The notes below the pieces were generated by a model. The model was not told the DNA's origin. It was given only the letters and a program-made list of their open reading frames with translations, and ran no database searches. 64,000 bases of DNA from contig NZ_CP061080.1 in NCBI RefSeq assembly GCF_014495845.1, positions 1,477,001-1,541,000 on the forward strand, read 5' to 3'. The translations under genes and the position numbers were made by a program. How positions within the stretch are numbered: the first letter of the stretch is position 1; each line of letters begins with the position of its first letter. Shown one piece after another: positions 54,848 through 62,384 of this stretch. Origin of the DNA: Aquibium microcysteis (GTDB lineage: Bacteria; Pseudomonadota; Alphaproteobacteria; Rhizobiales; Rhizobiaceae).

Positions 54848-57800
54848 CTAAGCGGAGCGAGCCCGCCCGAGCAGACGCGACAGGAAACCGCGCGAGACCG
54901 GCTGCGGCGCGCTGGCGGGCCGGGTATCGAGATCGATGGTGGCGACGGGGGAGCCGTCATGGCGGAACCAGGCGGTCCGGTTGTCGACCACGTCGACTTC
55001 GACGCGGTAGAGACCGGCCTTGCGCGGAATGGAGACCTCCAGCGGAACGGAGACGCTGGCACCGGGCGCGAGGTTCGCGGGAAGCCGTCCGCCCAGACCG
55101 TAGAAGACCGGAGGTTCGGCGCCTTCGGCATGGAGCCAGTAGCCGACGGCGAGGCCGTCCTCGACGTCGCCCGGCCAGGGCGCGCCGCTGGCATTGGTCA
55201 CCTCCACCTCGATGCGTGCGATGCCCCCGCCATTCGCGGGCGGCAGCCGTTCGGGAACGCGGATCGCCGCGCGGCGCATCCCGGCGGGAAGGATCGGTTG
55301 GCGGAAGGAGGATCCTGCGGGGTTGCCGGCCGCACCGGCAGACACGGCCGCGGCGACCTCCGCCCGGATCATCGCGGCCAGAGGCTTGACGTTCGGCTGC
55401 TTGAAGAAGCGACCGTCGTCGCCGGGGATCGCGTTGACCGAGACCGGTCCCGTCAGGAAAGGCTGCCAGCAGCGGTCGACGTCGTCGAAATAGTGGGTGG
55501 CGCTGACGAGGCTGCGTTCGCCGAGAAAGAGCGCCGTGCGGCCGGAATAGGCCATCGGCACCGTCTGCTCCTGGAGACAGAGGAGCGACACCGCCCTGCC
55601 CTCCTCCTCGAGCCGGCGGGCGATCTGGAAGGCGATCCTGGCGGCCTGGCAGTGGCCCCCGACGATGAAGGAGCCCGCGCGGCGGATCTCGATCAATTCG
55701 TCGGCGTAACAGGCGGCGAGCCTGTCGACGTTCTGCGGGGTGTTGTCCATGACGAGATGGCCCGACCGCATGCCGTAGAGCGGCTGGTCGGGACCCAGGA
55801 ACCGGGCGAGTTCGGAGAATTCGGCATAGCCCTGGAAACACCAGAAGATCGGCGTGCCGGCGCCTTCCGTGTTCCTGCCGAAGACCAGCGAATCAGGCCG
55901 GTGGCGTGTGCCTCTCCAGCCTGCGAGGTGGCCGAGCAGCCCGTCGAGAATCTGCGGATCGAGCCTGGACGCCGCAGCGCCTGCGGCATCCGACGCATGG
56001 ACGGCGTCAGCCCCATCCGGCTGGTCGGTTTCCTCCAGGATGGCAGCCATCCGCCGGATGGTGCCGAGATGCATGAGGGCCTTGCGCGGCAGCGGCCGAC
56101 CGAGCCGCGCCTCGGTCTCGCGGATCAGCACCACCGAGAGCAGCGAATAGCCGCCGAGGTCGAAGAAGTCGTCGTCGATACCCGGTTCGGCATTCGCCAT
56201 CAGGACGTCCCGCCAGATGGCGGCGAGTTCGCGTTCCAGCGGCGTTCGCGGGGAGACGGGGGCGCCGCTCGCCCGCGGCAGCCGCTCGACGAGCGCGGCA
56301 TGGTCGAGATCGCCCGCGGCCGTGCGCGGAAGGGCGTCGAGCGGCACGAACCGCTCGGGCATCCGGCCGGCGGGCAGACGGGACTGCAGCGCGGCCTTCA
56401 GTCCGGGCGTCCGCGCGTCGGCATACTGGTCGAGCACGACGAAGGCATGGAGCCGCCGGCCGCCGGCCTCCTCTTCAACGTCAAGGACGGCGACGCTCTC
56501 CACGCCCTCCTGGCCGGCGATGACGGATTCGATCTCCGACAGCGTCTCGGCGGAGAAACGGTCTGGAGCCGATGCCGTGTCAGGCCGCGGCGCGGGAGCG
56601 GACGAGGAAGAACCCCCTCCCGCCTCCGATACCGCGTGGTCGGCATGGCCGGCAGGGCGCCGGGCCGGAGCGGCTGACGGCCCCGAAGCGGCGACGCCGT
56701 CGAGGACCGCCAGCATCTCGGCCTTCAGCCGCTCGTCGAGCGTCGGCACGGCGTGGCCGCGGTCGTGCTGCAAAAGCAGCGCCTTCAGGCAGCGCTGCGG
56801 GATGCCCAGCTGCTCCTGCAGGGTATGGAGCTCGTCGCGCGCCGAGATCAGGTGGACGGAGGGACAGGTGATCTGCCAGTCGGCTTCGGCCACCGCTTTC
56901 GGGAAGCGCGAGAGGGGTGACGACGAGACGTTGAGGTAGAGCCCAAGCTCCGGCCGTCGCGACGCCACCAGGGCGGCGACGAGGCCGCCGTCGCAGATGC
57001 CGCCGATCGCGTCGACGGGCGCGAGCTCGTCGAGCCTGGCCTGAACGGCCGCGATGCTTTCGGCCAGCCCCTCCTCGGTCGCCGCTCCCCAGCTGCGGTA
57101 CTCGGACCGGTCGTAGAGACCCGCCTCGACGGCGGCGGCATGGAACTCCGGCTTGGGCGGGCAGCGGTGCGGTGCGTCGAGAAACACGAACTCGATCCGC
57201 GATTCGAGCCGTCCCATCCATTGCGTCGCCAGCAGGCTCAGTTCCATGAGGTCGGAATCGGCGCCCTCGCCATGCAGGAAGAGCATGCGCAGGGGCCTTG
57301 CGGCGGGCGGGGCGCCCGTTTCCGCCGGTTCCGCCGGTTCCTCGTCCGGTCTGCTCGTCCCGTCGGGCGTTTCGTTCGTGGCCGCGTCGAAGGCGGCGGC
57401 GATCTGCCCATGGAGCGCCCGCGGCGTCGGGTGGTCGCTGGCCGCCCAGACCGGCAGACGGCTGCCGAACCGCTCGTTCAGCCGTGTCGAGAGCTCCACT
57501 GCGGCCAGCGAGTTGATGCCGACGTCGTCGAGCCGGCTGTCGGGCTCGATCCGGACGCCCGAAGGTGCCAGGCTGCGCACGACGTCGACAACGTCGGCGA
57601 GCGTGACGGTCGTCCCACCGCTCCGCGGCGCCGCAGGCAGGGTGGCGGCCCGGACCTCATTCTCGAGCCTCGGGGCGGCAGCGTCGCCGTCGAGGACCCA
57701 GGTCTGCAGCGATCCGAGCTCGCCCGGCGCCAGCGCCGCGTCGACGCGCGCGGCAAAGCGCGCACGCAAGAGCTTGCCGCCGTCCGAAACCGGGAGCCTC

Positions 57801-60800
57801 GCCGCGCGGATGAGGGTCTTCGGCTGCATGGCGGCGGGAAGATGCCGGTCGGCCCAGGCATTGAGTTCTGCGAGATCGATCCTGGCCGACAGGGGCGCGA
57901 CGGCGATCGCGACGTCCTCGCCGAGCTCCCGGTGCCTCCTGGCGAAGGCCATGATCTGCACGGTCTCCCCGCCGTTCCGGAAGCCGGGGTAGCCCCGCAG
58001 CATGGCTTCCACCTCGCCGGGCGCGATCGTCTCGCCGCCACGGTTGATCGCGTCCTTGATGCGGCCGCTGATGGACAGCCAGCCGGAGCCGTCGGCCGCC
58101 AGCCGGCCGAGGTCGCCGGTGCGGAAAAAGCCGCGCGGCGTGAGGTCGCCGACCGCATCCGCTCCGCCGGCGTCGATGCGCCTGGCGACGGTCGGTCCCT
58201 TCACCGTGACCTCGCCGACGACACCGTCGGCAACCGGCATCAGCCCGCCGGCCGGCGAAGCGTCCACGATCTCGACCTCGACGGTCGGCAGCACGCGGCC
58301 GACGCTGCCCGGGAGTTCGAGGCGGTAGGGCAGCGGCGGCGCGGCGATGGGCATGGCCTCGGTCATGCCGTAGGTCGGAACGATGCTGACCGCGTCGCCG
58401 AAGAGGTCCGCCAGCGCGCGCGCGGTGTCGTGCGGCAGATCGGCTCCGGCACTGCGCAGCACGCGCAGGCGCGGCCACGGCCGCACGGCCTCGAGTTCCG
58501 GGTGGGCGCGGGCATAGTCGAGGACCATGTCCCACATCGTGGGGACCAGGTAGCACCAGCTGGCGCCCTGCCCGTCCGCGAGGGCATCGAAGAACGCCTT
58601 CGGATCGAAGGCCTTGAAGAAGCGCATCGGCGTGCCCGCGAGCATCGGCGCGACGAGATTGCAGGCGATCCCGCCGACGTGGTGGAGCGGGAGCATGGAG
58701 ATGCCGCGATCGGAGGCGCCGAGTTCCAGCGACCGGCCGATCAGCGCCCCGGACCGGACCAGCCCTGCCAGCGTAAAGCAGACGCTCTTCGGTGCGCCGG
58801 TGGAACCGGACGTGCGCAGGATCAGCACGTCGTCGGCGGGACCCCGCTTCGGCGTCGGCACGGCGCCGGCCGGAGAGGCGGGCGGCTGCGGCAGGGCGGC
58901 GAGTGCGCAGGAACCGCCGCGCACCAGTTCGACCACGACGAGGCCGGGCATCCGCGCCGCGGCTTCCCGCGCCTTCCGTGCCTCCTCGGTGCCGGCGACC
59001 ACCAGCAGCGTGCGCGCCTGGCTCTCCCCGAGATGGGACAGCAGCATTTCGACCGGCGCTGCGCTGCCGATGGGGACGGCGACGTAGCGGTTCATGGTGG
59101 CCAGCAGCAGGGCCGCGAGTTCGACGCCGTTGCCGACGAAGAGGGCCACGCGGTCGCCGGCGGCGGCGGCCCAGGGAGCGAGATCGAATCCCGCCGCGTA
59201 GCGGCACAGCTCGCCGAAGGAGACGTCCTCGCCGACGGACCACGGCGCCTCAGGTGTCGGCGGCAGGAGGTCTTCCAGGCCCGGGCCGTCGGTCGCGTCC
59301 GGGCCGAGCATCGCCTCGATCCGGTCGAAGCGTTCGACCGCGCCCGACGCGTCGGCTGCCGCGACGGCGACGCCGTCGGGGCCGCGCCAGGCGTCGGCGA
59401 CGACGCCGTTCGCCCAGGCGGAGTAGAACGAGCGGGGCTGCAGCATGTGGGGGAACAGGGTGATCTCGCCCATCAGCGGCCCGCGCGCACGGTCCGCGTA
59501 CCAGTCGAGACGCACGAAAATGCCCATCCGTCCGGCGAGCCGCTGCGATTCCGCCAGCATGCGCGAGAGGCAGGCCGGCTTCCGGGCGGCCACCATGGCC
59601 TGGTCGGTGCAGACGAGGACCCCGTGCGTGCGCCAGCACGTCGCCGGATCCCAGGCGGGCTGCGCAAGCAGGTCGAACCTTTCGTCCACGAAGGCGACCC
59701 AGCCCTGCCCGGCGTCCCGGAAGTGGAGCTGGATCCACAGGAGCTTCCCGCCGACGTGGAAGAACTTGTAGTCCGTCGCCGCCGCGAACCCCAGCTCGTC
59801 GTCCACGAGTTCTTCCACGAGAAACGACGAGAAGTTGAAGGGGAAGACATGCCCCTCGTGACGGCAATAGCCGCGTGCCGCCATTTCGGCGAGTTCGGCG
59901 GCGACGACGGCGGCATCGAAGGGTGCGCCGTTGCGGGTGAGGTCGAGGCCGTCGCGGACGATGGTCACGCCGAAGGAATGGCCAGCGCCGACCGGCTTGA
60001 CGACGAAGCTTTCCGGCAGGGTCGGCGCGAGAATGGGCAGCGTCTCCCGCAGACCCTCCTTCGGCAGGACGTGGAGCAGGCGGGGCAACGGGACGCCGAG
60101 CGATTCGAGATAACGGCGCTCCTCCAGCTTGTCGAGCTGGGTGAACGGAAACGGATTGGCGGTCGTGCCGACGAAGCGGTTGTGCGCGTCGCGACGCAGC
60201 GCGAAGCGCTCGTCATGCGCATACCAGCGCTTCTGCCGGGCCACGAGCTTCTCGTAGATGAAGGCCGGTCCGCCGCTTCGGGGAACGAGGGCTCCGGTGC
60301 GGCGTAGCTGGCCGGCTGCGAACGCGGCGCGACCGACGGCGCGGTCGACGCAGTCGAGGACGGGAAGGTCTCCTGCGCGCCCTGCCGGCTGGCCGAGAAG
60401 ATCGCGCAGCAAGGCGACCAGACAGTACTCGGCCGCGACAGCCAGGGGCCGGTGCTCGGCATAGGCGGTGATCCGCATCCCGTCGCGCCCGTCCGGGTCG
60501 CTCGCCCGCGCGTCGCCGCCAGACGGCGGCAGCGTGACACGCAGGAGGAGGCCCCAGCGCGTCTTCTGGGGTCGCCTGACGGAATGCTCGCGGATGTCGG
60601 CAACGCCCTCGCCTGCCGCTTCCACGCCCGGGGCACGGAGGATGTTGATGTGCGCGACACGCTCGAACAGGGCGGCCGCCCGGTCGGGTCCGGCGACGGC
60701 CTCTTCCCCGTCCAGCCATCCGCCCCGGGGCAGGTGCGAGGCCGCGCGATAGGTGTCGGCGAAGGCCTCCCGAGTGCGCAGACAGAGCGACCGGAGCGTC

Positions 60801-62017
60801 TCGCCCTCGCGCAGGCGCACCGCGACGGGAACCGACGTGTCGAGGCAGCCGACCAGGCTCTTCAGGTACCCGCCGCGCTCGCGATTGGACACGACGTGGC
60901 ACAGGAGCATGTCGGCCTCGCCCGACAGGGCGCCCGCGTCCCCGCAAAGGCGGGCGGCCAGAGCCGAGAAGAGAGCGTGCAGCATGAGCGGCAAGGTGGT
61001 GTCCAGCGCGGAGGCCATGGCCTCGAGCGCGTCGCATTCGGCTGCCCGCAGGGTCGACGCGCTCGCCGGGCGCTCGCCGAGATCGAGGGCGTCCGGATCG
61101 GCGAGGCGTGGGACGGGTCGGCCGGCCGAAACGTCGGCACCGGCGAGAAGCGTGCGAAGCTCCGGTCCCGCCGCCGCGTCCGCGACCGGATGCGCGGTGC
61201 CCTGCTGCCGGACCACGTGGTCCACGAACGTGATCGATGCGGCTTGCGCGGCGCGGAACTCGCCACGCGCGATCATCGAGCGAAGCTGTCGCGCCAGGCT
61301 CTGCATGCTGATCCGGTCGGTGAAGACGTGGTGCATGGTGATGCACAGCCAGTGCCGCCCGTCCCGGTCGGCGGACGCGAGGACGAGCGCGCGGGTCGAC
61401 GGGGCGAAGGGCGAGGCTTCCTCGCCCTCGAAGGCCTCGATCAGGCGCATCGCGTCGCGTTCGGAGGCGGGGGCCGCGGCGAAGCGAACCGGCAGCTGGA
61501 AGCCCTCGACCGCCTGCTGCAGGACGCCTCCTTCCTCCCCGTCGACGAGGACCAGTCGCATCGCATCGTTGGCATCGCACAGCGACTGCGCCATGGCCGG
61601 CAGGAAAGCGGCCGGCAGGGCGGATGCCGGCATGGACAGGCAGAGGCTGACATTGGACCAGCTCCCCCAGCCCAGCCGCTCCAGCTCGACCCAGACGGCC
61701 TGAGGCCCCGTCAGCGCCACCGGCCCGGCCACGGGTTCCGCCGGAACGTCGGCCGTCGCCTCGTGCGCGACTTCGCGCAGCGACGCGGCCAGCGAGGCGA
61801 CGGTGGCGCCGCCGAGGATGAGCTCGTAGTCGGCGCGATAGCCGTTCTCCTCCAGCGCCTCCAGCAGGTCCACCGCGCCCAGGGAATCGAGGCCCTGCGC
61901 CACCAGCGTCAGTTGCGTATCGACCGGCTGCTGCAGGATCGACGATGCAAGCGTCGCGACGAGGTCTTCCCGGTCAGAGACAGTCGCATCCTGTTTTCTC
62001 TGCAGTGTTTCAAGCAT
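54848..62017 (-). CDS. NRPS-like megaenzyme with embedded TupA-like ATP-grasp ligase
   Basis: The 2389-residue protein reads in order as follows. A carrier domain (GLDSLG, Ser45) is followed by a condensation-like domain at about 100-540 with the catalytic HHVFTD motif (229-234). A TupA-like ATP-grasp domain spans about 585-880 (VVKPVGAGHSFG 672-683, LVEELVDD 733-740, RLDWY 836-840, GEITLFP 850-856). An adenylation domain covers about 925-1425 (TSGSTGAPKS 1069-1078, YGMTE 1216-1220, FFRTGDLGR 1297-1305, Lys1415 in GGKLLRA). A second carrier (GINSL, Ser1503) leads to an FSH1-like hydrolase at about 1573-1775 whose elbow reads GICDGG (Cys1675; Asp1728, His1755). Then come a lone AMP-ligase C-subdomain (1820-1912), a third carrier (LGGYSLL, Ser1958), a thioesterase at about 2050-2230 (GGHCQAAR, Cys2123), and a C-terminal Ig-like domain (2262-2365). 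NRPS lines make peptides on carriers; TupA-like ATP-grasp enzymes form amide bonds between sugars or sugar acids and amino acids. A product mixing both chemistries is likely but unknown. The starter monomer cannot be read from the adenylation pocket by eye. Confidence 0.85.
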   Translation of the reverse strand: MLETLQRKQDATVSDREDLVATLASSILQQPVDTQLTLVAQGLDSLGAVDLLEALEENGYRADYELILGGATVASLAASLREVAHEATADVPAEPVAGPVALTGPQAVWVELERLGWGSWSNVSLCLSMPASALPAAFLPAMAQSLCDANDAMRLVLVDGEEGGVLQQAVEGFQLPVRFAAAPASERDAMRLIEAFEGEEASPFAPSTRALVLASADRDGRHWLCITMHHVFTDRISMQSLARQLRSMIARGEFRAAQAASITFVDHVVRQQGTAHPVADAAAGPELRTLLAGADVSAGRPVPRLADPDALDLGERPASASTLRAAECDALEAMASALDTTLPLMLHALFSALAARLCGDAGALSGEADMLLCHVVSNRERGGYLKSLVGCLDTSVPVAVRLREGETLRSLCLRTREAFADTYRAASHLPRGGWLDGEEAVAGPDRAAALFERVAHINILRAPGVEAAGEGVADIREHSVRRPQKTRWGLLLRVTLPPSGGDARASDPDGRDGMRITAYAEHRPLAVAAEYCLVALLRDLLGQPAGRAGDLPVLDCVDRAVGRAAFAAGQLRRTGALVPRSGGPAFIYEKLVARQKRWYAHDERFALRRDAHNRFVGTTANPFPFTQLDKLEERRYLESLGVPLPRLLHVLPKEGLRETLPILAPTLPESFVVKPVGAGHSFGVTIVRDGLDLTRNGAPFDAAVVAAELAEMAARGYCRHEGHVFPFNFSSFLVEELVDDELGFAAATDYKFFHVGGKLLWIQLHFRDAGQGWVAFVDERFDLLAQPAWDPATCWRTHGVLVCTDQAMVAARKPACLSRMLAESQRLAGRMGIFVRLDWYADRARGPLMGEITLFPHMLQPRSFYSAWANGVVADAWRGPDGVAVAAADASGAVERFDRIEAMLGPDATDGPGLEDLLPPTPEAPWSVGEDVSFGELCRYAAGFDLAPWAAAAGDRVALFVGNGVELAALLLATMNRYVAVPIGSAAPVEMLLSHLGESQARTLLVVAGTEEARKAREAAARMPGLVVVELVRGGSCALAALPQPPASPAGAVPTPKRGPADDVLILRTSGSTGAPKSVCFTLAGLVRSGALIGRSLELGASDRGISMLPLHHVGGIACNLVAPMLAGTPMRFFKAFDPKAFFDALADGQGASWCYLVPTMWDMVLDYARAHPELEAVRPWPRLRVLRSAGADLPHDTARALADLFGDAVSIVPTYGMTEAMPIAAPPLPYRLELPGSVGRVLPTVEVEIVDASPAGGLMPVADGVVGEVTVKGPTVARRIDAGGADAVGDLTPRGFFRTGDLGRLAADGSGWLSISGRIKDAINRGGETIAPGEVEAMLRGYPGFRNGGETVQIMAFARRHRELGEDVAIAVAPLSARIDLAELNAWADRHLPAAMQPKTLIRAARLPVSDGGKLLRARFAARVDAALAPGELGSLQTWVLDGDAAAPRLENEVRAATLPAAPRSGGTTVTLADVVDVVRSLAPSGVRIEPDSRLDDVGINSLAAVELSTRLNERFGSRLPVWAASDHPTPRALHGQIAAAFDAATNETPDGTSRPDEEPAEPAETGAPPAARPLRMLFLHGEGADSDLMELSLLATQWMGRLESRIEFVFLDAPHRCPPKPEFHAAAVEAGLYDRSEYRSWGAATEEGLAESIAAVQARLDELAPVDAIGGICDGGLVAALVASRRPELGLYLNVSSSPLSRFPKAVAEADWQITCPSVHLISARDELHTLQEQLGIPQRCLKALLLQHDRGHAVPTLDERLKAEMLAVLDGVAASGPSAAPARRPAGHADHAVSEAGGGSSSSAPAPRPDTASAPDRFSAETLSEIESVIAGQEGVESVAVLDVEEEAGGRRLHAFVVLDQYADARTPGLKAALQSRLPAGRMPERFVPLDALPRTAAGDLDHAALVERLPRASGAPVSPRTPLERELAAIWRDVLMANAEPGIDDDFFDLGGYSLLSVVLIRETEARLGRPLPRKALMHLGTIRRMAAILEETDQPDGADAVHASDAAGAAASRLDPQILDGLLGHLAGWRGTRHRPDSLVFGRNTEGAGTPIFWCFQGYAEFSELARFLGPDQPLYGMRSGHLVMDNTPQNVDRLAACYADELIEIRRAGSFIVGGHCQAARIAFQIARRLEEEGRAVSLLCLQEQTVPMAYSGRTALFLGERSLVSATHYFDDVDRCWQPFLTGPVSVNAIPGDDGRFFKQPNVKPLAAMIRAEVAAAVSAGAAGNPAGSSFRQPILPAGMRRAAIRVPERLPPANGGGIARIEVEVTNASGAPWPGDVEDGLAVGYWLHAEGAEPPVFYGLGGRLPANLAPGASVSVPLEVSIPRKAGLYRVEVDVVDNRTAWFRHDGSPVATIDLDTRPASAPQPVSRGFLSRLLGRARSA

Positions 62018-62384
62018 CGTTCGCCCGACCTCAAGTCACCCGGGCGGCGCCGGTTACGAAATCAACGAAGACCGCCGCCACACGTCCTGAAGGCGCATGG
62101 TGACCAATCGATATACGGCGGTTGTGCTTGGGTCGGCAAGTGTTCCGCTCTTCGATCGACAGAAGATGCGGATCGCGGCGAGGGTCGAAAAAGCGCCTCC
62201 TCACGGCTGCCACGGCACGCGGGGCCGGCACTCCTCACACCTTTCGGGCGAGATCGCCGCCCTGGCCGCCGCCGGGATCATCCCGACGTCGAGACCCGCC
62301 GGCCGGCCGCATCGACATTGCGACCGGCGGCAACGGCGATACGGCGCGCGACCTTGCTGCGGCCGGTCGCGGCGCCCAGATCCG
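62018..62384. other. Upstream region of the NRPS-like gene
   Basis: A 367-base gap without a supported gene. It carries the candidate promoter of the NRPS-like gene and the 3' flank of the Pro-rich gene. The part at 62080-62200 is relatively AT-rich for this window. Confidence 0.45.
62110..62139 (-). promoter_or_regulatory. Candidate promoter of the NRPS-like gene
   Basis: On the minus strand TTGCCG (62139-62134) and TATATC (62115-62110) are 18 bases apart, resembling the alphaproteobacterial housekeeping consensus. The implied leader before ATG 62017 is about 85-90 bases. Confidence 0.4.

Noticed and set aside
57140..60307. A 1055-codon plus-strand frame opposite the NRPS-like gene
   Set aside because: The minus-strand frame has clear carrier, condensation, ATP-grasp and adenylation motifs; the plus frame is a low-information shadow.
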